Shown here: piece after piece, positions 54,507-62,675 of the stretch
Layout: every line of letters begins with the position of its first letter
How positions within the stretch are numbered: position 1 is the stretch's first letter
Origin: DASZIT01 sp036268775
Lineage (GTDB): Bacteria; Actinomycetota; Acidimicrobiia; Acidimicrobiales; RAAP-2
DNA: 64,000 nt
Assembly (NCBI GenBank): GCA_036268775.1
Contig: DATATM010000005.1
Coordinates: 1 to 64,000, forward strand
Reading direction: 5' to 3'
Made by a program: the position numbers and the translations under genes
Notes under the pieces: model-generated
The model's database searches: none
The model's input: only the letters and a program-made list of their open reading frames with translations
What the model was told of the DNA's origin: nothing

Positions 54507-55799
54507 ATGCTCGCCAGTTTGGCAAACATCTTTCGAATTCCCGACCTTCGTAAGAAGGTCCTCTTCACGTTGATCGTGATCGCCATTTACCAATTCGGCG
54601 CCAACATCCCCTCGCCCTACGTCGACTTTTCCAAGATCCAGCAGCTGACCGCCGCCTCTAAATCCTCGGGGGTGTTGGGCTTCCTCAACCTGTTCTCCGG
54701 CGGGGCGCTCACCCGGATGGCGGTGTTCGGGCTCGGCATCATGCCCTACATCACCTCCAGCATCATCATCCAGCTGCTGGCCACCGTGATCCCGAAATTG
54801 GAGCAGTGGCGGGACCAGGGCGCCATCGGCCAGAAGAAGCTGACCCAGACCACCCGCTACCTGACCGTCGCCCTGGCCCTGATGCAGTCGACCGGGCTGG
54901 TCTACCTGTTCCACAAGGGCGGGGGCGGGCTGTTCGGCTCGTCCTCGAGCATCGACCTCATCCTCCACTACTCGATCTGGAGGGCCGGCTTCATCGTCCT
55001 CACCCTCACCGCCGGCACCGCCTTCGTCATGTGGCTGGGCGAGCTGATCACCCAGCGGGGCATCGGCCAGGGGATGTCCATCCTCATCTTCGCCAATGTG
55101 GTGGCCGGCATCCCCACCGGCATGAACTCCGTCCTCCAGGAGGGCGGGAGGATCAAGTTCGGCGTCATCATCCTGGTTTCGTTGATCCTGCTGGTGGTGA
55201 TCGTCTTCGTTGACCAGGGCCAACGCCGGATTCCGGTGACCTTCGCCAAACGGGTGGTCGGCCGCAAGATGTACGGCGGGTCGAGCACCTATATACCCCT
55301 GAAGGTGAACCAGGCCGGGGTCATCCCCATCATCTTCGCCAGCTCCGTCCTCTACATCCCGGTGCTGCTGTCGAACATCGTCCCGTCCGCCTACTTCCGG
55401 AACTGGGTCAACCACAACGTGACCCCGACCAGCCTCTTCTACATCCTCAGCTACTTCATCTTCATCCTGTTGTTCACCTTCTTCTACGTCTATGTGGCCT
55501 TCGACCCGCACCAGCAGGCCGACATCATCCGGAAGCAGGGCGGGTTCATCCCCGGGATCCGGCCCGGCCAGCAGACCGAGAAGTACCTGGCCCATATCCT
55601 CAACCGGATCACCTGGCCGGGGGCTATTTTCCTCGGCGGGGTGGCGGTGGTGCCCTCGCTGCTGATGGCCGCCTGGAACATCAACAGTTATCCTTTCTTT
55701 GGAGTCACACTCTTGATCGCCGTGGGCGTGGCATTGGAGACGATGAAGCAGATCGACAGCCAGCTCATGATGCGAAACTACGAGGGCTTCCTCAAGTAA
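54507..55799 (+). CDS. secY: Preprotein translocase subunit SecY
   Basis: A 430-residue SecY with ten membrane helices. Recognisable parts are the N-terminal ANIFRIPDLRKKVLFTLIVIAIYQFGANIPSP, the plug region FLNLFSGGALTRMAVFGLGIMPYITSSIIIQLL, the cytoplasmic loop VTFAKRVVGRKMYGGSSTYIPLKVNQAGVIPIIFASS and RPGQQTEKYLAHILNRIT that contacts SecA and the ribosome. Placement in the spc cluster before adk is standard. The ATG is followed by the usual MLASLANIFR. Confidence 0.99.
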   Translation: MLASLANIFRIPDLRKKVLFTLIVIAIYQFGANIPSPYVDFSKIQQLTAASKSSGVLGFLNLFSGGALTRMAVFGLGIMPYITSSIIIQLLATVIPKLEQWRDQGAIGQKKLTQTTRYLTVALALMQSTGLVYLFHKGGGGLFGSSSSIDLILHYSIWRAGFIVLTLTAGTAFVMWLGELITQRGIGQGMSILIFANVVAGIPTGMNSVLQEGGRIKFGVIILVSLILLVVIVFVDQGQRRIPVTFAKRVVGRKMYGGSSTYIPLKVNQAGVIPIIFASSVLYIPVLLSNIVPSAYFRNWVNHNVTPTSLFYILSYFIFILLFTFFYVYVAFDPHQQADIIRKQGGFIPGIRPGQQTEKYLAHILNRITWPGAIFLGGVAVVPSLLMAAWNINSYPFFGVTLLIAVGVALETMKQIDSQLMMRNYEGFLK

Positions 55800-56480
55800 G
55801 TGGTACCCGGCGCCAGGCTCATAGTCCTCGGCAAACAGGGGGCGGGCAAGGGGACACAGTGTGTGCGCCTTTCCCACCACTATGTGGTGCCGCACGTCTC
55901 TACCGGGGACATGCTGCGGGCCGCGGTTAAACAGGGCACCCCGCTCGGCATCAAGGCCAAGGACCAGATGGACCGGGGGGAGCTGCTGGGCGACGACCTG
56001 ATCATGGAGATGGTGGCCACCCGGCTAAACGAGAGCGACGTCCGGGCCCGGGGTTTCGTCCTCGACGGCTGCCCCCGGACGGTGGCCCAGGCCGAGGAGC
56101 TGGCCAGCATCCTCACGCCGATGGACCTCGACGCCGCCGTCGACATCGAGGTCCCCACCGCCCAGGTGCTCCGGCGGCTGGCCGCCCGACGGGTCTGCAT
56201 CGACTGCGGGGCCAACTACTCGACCACCACCCCGCCACTGATCAACTGGACGTGTGACGTCTGCGGCGGTGAGGTGGTCCAGCGGGAGGACGACCGGGAA
56301 GAGGCCATCACCCGCCGCCTCGAGCTCTACGAGCGACAGACCACCCCCCTCATCGACTGGTACCAGTCCCGCAGCCAGCTGGCCTCCATCAGCGGCACCG
56401 GATCGCCCGATGCCGTCACCACCCGGTTGATCAAGGCCATCGAGGAGCGGCGCGACCGGAGGGGCCGGCGGCACCCGTGA
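55800..56480 (+). CDS. adk: Adenylate kinase
   Basis: A 226-residue long-form adenylate kinase (ATP + AMP to 2 ADP). It has the P-loop LGKQGAGKGTQCVRL (about 10-24), HVSTGDMLRAAV, GFVLDGCPRTVAQAEEL and a LID domain with CIDCG and CDVCGG, a four-Cys zinc site. GTG start immediately after the secY stop. It ends with a basic RDRRGRRHP tail. Confidence 0.97.
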   Translation: MVPGARLIVLGKQGAGKGTQCVRLSHHYVVPHVSTGDMLRAAVKQGTPLGIKAKDQMDRGELLGDDLIMEMVATRLNESDVRARGFVLDGCPRTVAQAEELASILTPMDLDAAVDIEVPTAQVLRRLAARRVCIDCGANYSTTTPPLINWTCDVCGGEVVQREDDREEAITRRLELYERQTTPLIDWYQSRSQLASISGTGSPDAVTTRLIKAIEERRDRRGRRHP

Positions 56481-56493
56481 GACACTGGTCCCG

Positions 56494-57237
56494 ATGAGAC
56501 GGAATCACGACGAGCTGGACAAGATGCGCCGGGCCGGCCGGGTGGTGGCCGAGATCCATGAGGCCACCCGGGCGATCCTCCGTCCGGGGGTGAGCACCGA
56601 GGACATCGACCGGGTGGCCCGGGAGGTCCTGGAGAAGCGGGACGCCAAGTCGAACTTCCTCAACTACCACGGCTTTCCGGCGGTGGTCTGCACCTCGCCC
56701 AATTCCATGATCGTCCACGGCATCCCCTCCCCCAAAGTGGTGCTGGAGGAGGGTGACATCATCTCGGTCGACTGCGGGGCCATCATCGAGGGCTACCACG
56801 GCGACGCCGCCTACACCGCCGGGGTGGGGGAGGTCTCCGCCGAGGCCACCCGGTTGATGGAGGTCACCCAGGCCAGCCTGTTCGCGGGGATCGAGCAGCT
56901 CACCGACGGGAACCGGCTCCACGAGGTGGGCCGGGCCGTCCAGCAGGTCGCCGAGGCGGCCGGCTTCTCGGTGGTCCGGGAGTACGTCGGCCACGGGATC
57001 GGGACCGCCATGCACGAGGATCCCCAGGTCCCCAACTACTGGCCCGGGACCCCGGGCCCGATGCTGAAGACGGGGATGGTCTTCGCAGTGGAGCCGATGG
57101 TCAACGCCGGGGGACCGGGGACCGAGCAGCTGGAGGACGGCTGGAGCGTGGTGACCGCCGACGGGCGGCTGTCGGCCCATTTCGAGCACACCATCGCGGT
57201 GACCGAGAACGGGCCGGAAGTGTTCACCGTGCTCTGA
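56494..57237 (+). CDS. map: Methionine aminopeptidase, type I
   Basis: A 247-residue enzyme that removes initiator methionine. Metal ligands are visible in order: NYHGFPAVVCTSPNSMIVHGIPS (His), SVDCGAIIEGYHGDAA (two Asp), YVGHGIGTAMHEDPQVPNY (His), FAVEPMVNAGG (Glu) and SAHFEHTIAVTENGPEVFT (Glu). No N-terminal SH3-binding extension. A GACACT hexamer seven bases before the ATG could serve a leaderless transcript. Confidence 0.98.
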   Translation: MRRNHDELDKMRRAGRVVAEIHEATRAILRPGVSTEDIDRVAREVLEKRDAKSNFLNYHGFPAVVCTSPNSMIVHGIPSPKVVLEEGDIISVDCGAIIEGYHGDAAYTAGVGEVSAEATRLMEVTQASLFAGIEQLTDGNRLHEVGRAVQQVAEAAGFSVVREYVGHGIGTAMHEDPQVPNYWPGTPGPMLKTGMVFAVEPMVNAGGPGTEQLEDGWSVVTADGRLSAHFEHTIAVTENGPEVFTVL

Positions 57238-57251
57238 GCAGCCGGAAAAGG

Positions 57252-57273
57252 GGTCCGGATCGGCCCCCGGACC
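57252..57273 (+). terminator. Hairpin downstream of map
   Basis: GGTCCGG (57252-57258) pairs with CCGGACC (57267-57273), 15 bases after the map stop, with no U-tract. It is a weak terminator or processing-site candidate closing the spc unit. Confidence 0.4.
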
Positions 57274-57280
57274 GATCGAA

Positions 57281-57309
57281 CTGGCAATTTGCCGCCGAGC
57301 AGCTAGAAT
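57281..57309 (+). promoter_or_regulatory. Promoter of the infA-rpmJ-rpsM-rpoA unit
   Basis: CTGGCA (57281-57286), 17 bp and TAGAAT (57304-57309). The -10 is strong and the -35 weak. The infA leader would be about 165 nt long. Nothing else is recognised in the 243-bp gap between map and infA. Confidence 0.5.
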
Positions 57310-57480
57310 GGTTGTTCGGCTCGCTACCGGTGTGTGATGGCGGGCCGACCCCGCTTCCGGTCGTGCCCCAGCTGGTGTGCTTCCGATGGCGGTGCGGGCA
57401 GACCACAAGGTAGCGATCTGTGCCGCACGCTGGCCTTTTGGCCCAGCGTACAAGAACGAAAGAGTATCGAGGAGATTCAC

Positions 57481-57705
57481 CTGCCCAAACCCAAGGAAGA
57501 CGCCATCGTGTTAGAGGGAACGGTTGTAGAGCCGCTCCCCAATGCCATGTTCCGGGTCGAACTGGAAAATGGCCACAAAGTGCTGGCGCACAGTTCTGGG
57601 AAGATGCGGATGCACCGCATCCGGATTCTCCCCGGCGACAAGGTCCAAGTGGAGATCACTCCCTACGACCTGGCCCGAGGACGGATCACCTACCGCTACA
57701 AGTGA
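57481..57705 (+). CDS. infA: Translation initiation factor IF-1, apparent CTG start
   Basis: An S1/OB-fold IF-1 of 74 residues: PKPKEDAIVLEGTVVEPLPN, MFRVELENGHKVLAHSSGKMR, IRILPGDKVQVEITPYDLARGRITYRYK. No ATG, GTG or TTG exists at the expected place. CTG at 57481 has GAGGAG six bases upstream and yields the right length. The next in-frame GTG (57508) would remove nine residues, including the start of the first beta strand; the nearest upstream ATG adds 49 unrelated residues. CTG initiation is therefore the best reading. IF-1 occupies the A site during initiation. Confidence 0.9.
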   Translation: MPKPKEDAIVLEGTVVEPLPNAMFRVELENGHKVLAHSSGKMRMHRIRILPGDKVQVEITPYDLARGRITYRYK

Positions 57706-57789
57706 CGGGTCCGGCCGACAGGCCGCCCGGGCACGAGCCGGCCAGGCCGGCTTACAGGCGAAGAAGCAGTACGAGACAAGGATGGAAAC

Positions 57790-57903
57790 GTGAAGGTTCG
57801 ACCCAGCGTCAAGCCGATGTGTGACAAGTGCAAAGTGATCCGCCGTCACCGGCGGGTCGTCGTCATCTGCGAGAACCCCCGCCACAAGCAGCGGCAGGGT
57901 TAG
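57790..57903 (+). CDS. rpmJ: 50S ribosomal protein L36
   Basis: A 37-residue L36 of the zinc-containing type. It reads MKVRPSVKPMCDKCKVIRRH then RRVVVICENPRHKQRQG. Zinc ligands are Cys11, Cys14, Cys27 and His32. GTG start. It lies 84 bp after infA and 37 bp before rpsM, the usual position. Confidence 0.97.
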   Translation: MKVRPSVKPMCDKCKVIRRHRRVVVICENPRHKQRQG

Positions 57904-57940
57904 GTCTCGCGGACCAGGCAAGGACAGAAGGAAGGCATCA

Positions 57941-58318
57941 GTGGCCCGCATCTCAGGCGTCGACATCCCCCGCGAGAAGCGGTTGGAGATCTCGCTCACC
58001 TATATCTACGGCATCGGACTGACGACGTCACAGCGCATCTGTGACGCCACCGGGACCAATCGGGACACCCGGGTCCGGGACCTGACCGACGAAGAGGTGA
58101 CCCACCTCCGCACCTACATCGACGCCAACCTCCAGGTCGAGGGTGACCTCCGCCGCGACGTGTCCCAGGACATCAAGCGCAAGATGGAGATCGGCTGCTA
58201 CCAGGGCATCCGCCACCGCAAGGGCCTGCCCGTCCACGGGCAGCGCACCCATACCAACGCCCGCACCCGCAAGGGACCGAAGAAGACGGTCGCCGGAAAG
58301 AAGAAGGTCCGCAAGTAA
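57941..58318 (+). CDS. rpsM: 30S ribosomal protein S13
   Basis: A 125-residue S13 with ARISGVDIPREKRLEISLTYIYGIG, the H2TH region and CYQGIRHRKGLPVHGQRTHTNARTRKGPKK. It bridges the 30S head and 50S. GTG start; stop overlaps the rpsK ATG. Confidence 0.99.
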   Translation: MARISGVDIPREKRLEISLTYIYGIGLTTSQRICDATGTNRDTRVRDLTDEEVTHLRTYIDANLQVEGDLRRDVSQDIKRKMEIGCYQGIRHRKGLPVHGQRTHTNARTRKGPKKTVAGKKKVRK

Positions 58319-58722
58319 TGGCCAAGACCACCAAGCCGGGTGCCGCCCGTCGGCCCCGTCGCCGCGAGCGGAAGAACATCACCTACGGGATCGCTCACAT
58401 CAAGAGCTCCTTCAACAACACCATCGTTTCCATCGCCGACCCGGAGGGCAACGTGTTGGCCTGGGCGTCGGCCGGCAACGTCGGGTTCAAGGGCTCACGG
58501 AAGTCCACCCCCTTCGCCGCCCAGCTGGCCGCCGAGCAGTGCGCCAAGCGGGCCATGGAGCACGGGGTGCGCCGGGTCGACGTGCTGGTCCGTGGGCCGG
58601 GCTCGGGCCGGGAGACCGCCATCCGGTCGCTGGCCGCCGCCGGCATCGAAGTGGCCGGCATCAAGGACGTGACCCCGATTCCGCACAATGGCTGCCGCCC
58701 CAAGAAGCGGCGTCGGGTCTAA
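58318..58722 (+). CDS. rpsK: 30S ribosomal protein S11
   Basis: A 134-residue S11 with ITYGIAHIKSSFNNTIVSIADPEGNVLAWASAG, GSRKSTPFAAQLAA and DVTPIPHNGCRPKKRRRV. It lies on the platform near E-site mRNA. ATG overlaps the rpsM stop by one base. Confidence 0.99.
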   Translation: MAKTTKPGAARRPRRRERKNITYGIAHIKSSFNNTIVSIADPEGNVLAWASAGNVGFKGSRKSTPFAAQLAAEQCAKRAMEHGVRRVDVLVRGPGSGRETAIRSLAAAGIEVAGIKDVTPIPHNGCRPKKRRRV

Positions 58723-58752
58723 CCGGGGAACCAAGGGACGTAAGGACTACAC

Positions 58753-59400
58753 ATGGCTCGTTACACAGGACCTGTCTGCCGGCTCTGCCGGCGGGAGCGC
58801 ACCAAGCTCTTTTTGAAGGGCGAGCGCTGCTATTCGATGAAGTGCCCGGTTTCCGAGGCGGTGACCGATCGTCACAGCCGCGCCTACCCTCCGGGGGAGC
58901 ACGGCCGCGACCGGATGCGCCAGGGCTCGGAGTACTTGGCCCAGCTGCGGGAGAAGCAGAAGGCCCGCCGTATCTACGGCCTGCTCGAGCGCCAGTTCCA
59001 CAATCTCTACGTGGAGGCGTCCCGGGCCCCGGGCATCACCGGCGAGAACCTCCTCCGGATGCTCGAGCAACGCCTCGACAACGTCGCCTTCCGGGCCGGA
59101 TGGGGGGCCAGCCGCTCCCAGTCCCGCCAGTTCGTCCGCCACGGCCACGTCCTGGTCAACGGCAAGCGGGTCACCATCCCCAGCTACCGGGTCCGCCAGC
59201 ACGACGTGGTCTCCCTGAAACAGTCGTCCCGGGAGATGTTCCATGTCCGAAGGAACATGGATACCCTCGATCGTCAGCTGCCGCCCTGGCTGGAGGCCGA
59301 AGGCGACCGCTTTCAGGTCAAGGTGTTCTCGCTGCCCCTCCGCGAGCACATCGACGAGCCGGTCCAGGAGCAGCTCATCGTCGAGCTGTACTCCAAGTAG
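58753..59400 (+). CDS. rpsD: 30S ribosomal protein S4 (zinc-binding form)
   Basis: A 215-residue S4. The N-terminal zinc site is CRLCRRE plus CYSMKCP, the Cys-containing form. The RNA-binding S4 domain carries RLDNVAFRAGWGASRSQSRQFVRHGHVLVNGKRV. It is a primary 16S binder and, in other bacteria, the alpha-operon repressor. Thirty bases after rpsK. Confidence 0.99.
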   Translation: MARYTGPVCRLCRRERTKLFLKGERCYSMKCPVSEAVTDRHSRAYPPGEHGRDRMRQGSEYLAQLREKQKARRIYGLLERQFHNLYVEASRAPGITGENLLRMLEQRLDNVAFRAGWGASRSQSRQFVRHGHVLVNGKRVTIPSYRVRQHDVVSLKQSSREMFHVRRNMDTLDRQLPPWLEAEGDRFQVKVFSLPLREHIDEPVQEQLIVELYSK

Positions 59401-59483
59401 GCATCTCGTTTCGCCTCACCCACTAACCCGCCCATCCGAACCCCCATCCCCACGCACCCCACTGCCGAGGAGCCACGATCTGC

Positions 59484-60422
59484 ATGCTCATCATCCAGCG
59501 CCCCACCGTCGAAGCCATCGGTGAAGAAGAAGACAACCGCCAGCGGTTCGCCGTCGGCCCGCTCGACCCCGGCTTCGGCCACACGCTCGGCAACTCCCTG
59601 CGCCGGACGCTGTTGTCGTCGATCCCGGGGGCGGCCATCACCCAGGTCCGGTTTGACGAGGCCCTCCACGAGTTCACCACCCTGCCGGGGGTGAAAGAGG
59701 ACATCACCGACCTCATCCTCAACCTGAAGGACATCCTCATCCGGGTCCACAGCGACGAGCCGGTCACCGTCCGCCTCGACAAGCGGGGGCCGGGCGACGC
59801 CACCGCCGGCGACCTCCAGTTGAGCGCCGACGTGGAGGTTCTCAGCCCCACCCAGCACATCGCCTCCTTGAACGCCAAGGGCCGGCTGGCGGTGGATCTC
59901 ACCGTGGAGCGCGGGCGGGGCTACGCCTCGGTCGACAAGAACAAGCGGTCCTCCACCATCGGGGTCATCCCCATCGACGCCATCTTCTCGCCGGTCCGCC
60001 GGGTGGCCTTCACCGTCGAGCCGGTCCGGGTGGAGCAGTCCACCGACTTCGACCGCCTGGTCCTCGACATCGAGACCGACGGCTCGCTGACCCCCCGGGA
60101 GGCACTGGCCTCGGCCGGTGACACCCTCCGCACCCTGGTCGGCCTGGTGGCCGACCTCGAGGACGAGCCCCAGGGCCTCGAACTCGGGGAAGTCGGCTCG
60201 GTGGGCGCCGGGTCCCCCGACCTCGACCTCCGGATCGAGGATCTCGACCTCACCGAGCGGCCCCGCAACTGCCTCAAGCGGGCCCAGATCAACACCATCG
60301 GCGAGCTGGTCGAGCGCACTCTCGACGACCTGTTGAACATCACCAACTTCGGCCAGAAGTCACTGGACGAGGTCCTCCAGAAGCTCGACGAGCGGGGCCT
60401 GGCCCTGCGAGTCAAGGACTGA
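59484..60422 (+). CDS. rpoA: DNA-directed RNA polymerase subunit alpha
   Basis: A 312-residue alpha subunit. The N-terminal assembly domain has FAVGPLDPGFGHTLGNSLRRTLLSSIPGAAITQVRFD and the later VEQSTDFDRLVLDIETDGSLTPREAL. After a linker with an acidic segment comes the C-terminal domain LTERPRNCLKRAQINTIGELVERTLDDLLNITNFGQKSLDEV that contacts UP elements and activators. Together with rpoB and rpoC in this window it completes the core enzyme. Confidence 0.99.
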   Translation: MLIIQRPTVEAIGEEEDNRQRFAVGPLDPGFGHTLGNSLRRTLLSSIPGAAITQVRFDEALHEFTTLPGVKEDITDLILNLKDILIRVHSDEPVTVRLDKRGPGDATAGDLQLSADVEVLSPTQHIASLNAKGRLAVDLTVERGRGYASVDKNKRSSTIGVIPIDAIFSPVRRVAFTVEPVRVEQSTDFDRLVLDIETDGSLTPREALASAGDTLRTLVGLVADLEDEPQGLELGEVGSVGAGSPDLDLRIEDLDLTERPRNCLKRAQINTIGELVERTLDDLLNITNFGQKSLDEVLQKLDERGLALRVKD

Positions 60423-60428
60423 TCGGCC

Positions 60429-60782
60429 ATGCTCGGGACTCCGAAGAAGGGCCGCCGGTTCGGCGGTAGCTCCGCCCACCAGAAGGCGATGATGGGCAAC
60501 ATGGTGGCGTCGCTGATCGCCGCCGAGTACCTGGTGACCACCGAGGCCAAGGCCAAGGCCCTCCGCCCCCAGGTGGAGAAAGTCATCACCGCCGCCGCCA
60601 AGGGCGGGATCGCCCGCCATCGCCATGTGGTCGCCTTCATCCGGGACAAGGACATGGCCCACAAGCTGTTCGAGGAGATCGGTCCCCGCTATGTCGAGCG
60701 GCCCGGTGGCTACACCCGCATCCTCAAGCTGGGCAACCGTTCGGGCGACAACGCCCCGATGGCCCGTATCGAACTGGTTTGA
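60429..60782 (+). CDS. rplQ: 50S ribosomal protein L17
   Basis: A 117-residue L17 with KKGRRFGGSSAHQKAMMGNMVASLIAAEYLVTTEAKAKALRPQVEKVI and PGGYTRILKLGNRSGDNAPMARIELV. Six bases after rpoA; overlaps truA by four bases. Confidence 0.98.
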   Translation: MLGTPKKGRRFGGSSAHQKAMMGNMVASLIAAEYLVTTEAKAKALRPQVEKVITAAAKGGIARHRHVVAFIRDKDMAHKLFEEIGPRYVERPGGYTRILKLGNRSGDNAPMARIELV

Positions 60783-61642
60783 CCGACGAAGTGGCTTCCC
60801 CGGCGGGGGGAGCCCACCCCGAGGTCGTCCGCTGGCGCCTCCGGGTCGCCTACGACGGGTCGGGGTTCCGGGGGTTCGCCGCCCAGAACGGCCAGCCGAC
60901 GGTGGGGGGTGCCCTCTCCGAGGCCCTCAGCCGGGCCACCCGGGTGGAGGTGTCCCTCACCTGTGCCGGCCGGACCGACGCCGGCGTCCACGCCCTCGAC
61001 CAGGTGGTCCACTTCGACCTCCCCGCCCCGGTGGCGTCCAAGCTGGACCCGGCGGCGGTGATGCGCTCGGTCAACCGCCAGCTGGCCCCGGCCATCGTCA
61101 TCCGGGAGGCCGGCGAGGTGCCGCTGACCTTCAGCGCCCGCCGCTCGGCCACCGGCCGGAAGTACCGCTACCTGGTGGTCAACGGCCCGGTGCCCGACCC
61201 GCTGCTGGCCAAGGTGGCCTGGCACGTCGCCGACCCGCTCGATCTCCGCACCATGGCCGCCGCCGCTGACGCCCTGGTCGGCGAGCACGACTTCCGGGCC
61301 TTCTGCCGGCGGGCCCCGGGGACGACGGCCGACGATCCGATCCCCCGGCGGGTGCTCGACGCCCGGTGGGTGTTGATCGACGGTTCCAAGGGCAACACCC
61401 TGCTGCCGGCGGTCGGGCAGCTGCTGGCCTTCGAGATCGAGGCCAATGCCTTCTGCCACCAGATGGTCCGTTCCCTGGTGGGGACCCTGGTCGACGTGGG
61501 CCGGGGCCGGAAGCGGGCTTCCGACATCACCTGGATCCTGCGCTCCGCCGACCGCCAGCAGGCCTCCCAGCCGGCCCCGGCCGCCGGACTGACCCTGATG
61601 GCGGTGCACTACGCTGGGGATCCGGCTTGCCCACCAGGGTGA
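60779..61642 (+). CDS. truA: tRNA pseudouridine(38-40) synthase TruA
   Basis: A 287-residue TruA that modifies U38-U40 of tRNA anticodon arms. It has RVAYDGSGFRGFAAQNGQPTV, the catalytic Asp in CAGRTDAGVHAL (about residue 64), FSARRSATGRKYRYLV and NAFCHQMVRSLVGTLVDVG. The TTG start overlaps the rplQ stop (TTGA); a GTG four codons later is an alternative. rplQ-truA-rplM is the usual order. Confidence 0.97.
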   Translation: MTDEVASPAGGAHPEVVRWRLRVAYDGSGFRGFAAQNGQPTVGGALSEALSRATRVEVSLTCAGRTDAGVHALDQVVHFDLPAPVASKLDPAAVMRSVNRQLAPAIVIREAGEVPLTFSARRSATGRKYRYLVVNGPVPDPLLAKVAWHVADPLDLRTMAAAADALVGEHDFRAFCRRAPGTTADDPIPRRVLDARWVLIDGSKGNTLLPAVGQLLAFEIEANAFCHQMVRSLVGTLVDVGRGRKRASDITWILRSADRQQASQPAPAAGLTLMAVHYAGDPACPPG

Positions 61643-61656
61643 TTTCGTCGTATCCT
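61627..61656 (+). promoter_or_regulatory. Promoter of rplM-rpsI
   Basis: TTGCCC (61627-61632), 18 bp and TATCCT (61651-61656), overlapping the end of truA. It would give rplM-rpsI(-glmM) their own transcript with a leader of about 95 nt. Confidence 0.55.
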
Positions 61657-61756
61657 GGTGAGCCGCTGGGCCTGGCCGTAATGCGGACACCTCCCTGTGG
61701 CCACCCCGCGCATCTGCGGGAATCTCATCCCGGTCTTACCGAACCAAGGATCTTTT

Positions 61757-62224
61757 GTGCGCACGTTCTCCCCGAAACCCAGTGACATCACCCGTGCCTG
61801 GCACGTGGTGGATGCCGACGGGCTCGTCCTCGGGCGGCTGTCCACCCAGGTGGCGGCCATCCTCCGGGGCAAACACAAGCCCATCTTCGCCCCCCACGTG
61901 GACACCGGCGATCACGTCATCGTCATCAATGCCGACAAGGTGGTGCTGACCGCCGGCAAGGCCGACTCCAAGCTGTCCTACCGCCACAGTGGCTACCCCG
62001 GCGGCCTCCGATCGACCCTCTACGCCGACCTGATGGTGGAGCGGGCCGATGAAGTGGTCCGCAACGCGGTGCGGGGCATGCTCCCGAGGAACCGGCTGGG
62101 CCGCCAGATGATCGACAAGCTCAAGGTCTACAACGGCCCCGAGCATCCCCATGCCGCCCAGTCCCCCCAACCCCTGGAAATCCCCGGCGCGCGCCGCACT
62201 GCGTCCGTCCGGGGAGGCGATTGA
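61757..62224 (+). CDS. rplM: 50S ribosomal protein L13
   Basis: A 155-residue L13 with RTFSPKPSDITRAWHVVDADGLVLGRLSTQVA, RGKHKPIFAPHVDTGDHVIVINADKV and the signature VRGMLPRNRLGRQMIDKLKVYNGPEHPHAAQSP. GTG start with AAGGA six bases upstream; the in-frame extension is not conserved. Confidence 0.98.
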   Translation: MRTFSPKPSDITRAWHVVDADGLVLGRLSTQVAAILRGKHKPIFAPHVDTGDHVIVINADKVVLTAGKADSKLSYRHSGYPGGLRSTLYADLMVERADEVVRNAVRGMLPRNRLGRQMIDKLKVYNGPEHPHAAQSPQPLEIPGARRTASVRGGD

Positions 62225-62272
62225 TCGCCGATTCCGCGGGCCGATAGACCGAAACGACACTAGGAGCACTTC

Positions 62273-62671
62273 GTGGCCAACGCCGCCCCCCTCTGCCAGA
62301 CCACCGGACGCCGCAAACGAGCGGTGGCCCGCGTGCGCTTCCGCCCGGGCCAGGGTGTCATCACCGTCAACAAGCTCAAGTTCGAGGACTACTTCACCTC
62401 CGCCACCCACCGGATGCTGGTGACCGAGCCGCTGCGGTTGACCGAGACGGCCGAGTCGTGGGACATCGACGTCACCATCGACGGCGGCGGGGTGTCCGGC
62501 CAGGCCGGCGCCTTCCGGATGGGCATCGCCCGGGCCCTCATCGAGATGGACCCCGAGCTTCGGGGCGCCCTCAAGAAGGCCGGCTTCCTCACCCGCGACT
62601 CCCGGGAGAAGGAATCGAAGAAGTACGGCCTGAAGAAGGCCCGCAAGGCACCTCAGTACTCCAAGCGGTAG
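62273..62671 (+). CDS. rpsI: 30S ribosomal protein S9
   Basis: A 132-residue S9 with TTGRRKRAVARVRFRPGQGVITVNK, GGGVSGQAGAFRMGIARAL and the tail RKAPQYSKR whose last Arg reaches P-site tRNA. GTG start after AGGAGCACTTC. Confidence 0.99.
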   Translation: MANAAPLCQTTGRRKRAVARVRFRPGQGVITVNKLKFEDYFTSATHRMLVTEPLRLTETAESWDIDVTIDGGGVSGQAGAFRMGIARALIEMDPELRGALKKAGFLTRDSREKESKKYGLKKARKAPQYSKR

Positions 62672-62675
62672 GCCG

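Noticed and set aside
57736..57752. Hairpin AGCCGG/CCGGCT between infA and rpmJ as a terminator
   Set aside because: Only six pairs, no U-tract, and GC-rich DNA gives such stems often. The downstream genes belong to the same cluster.
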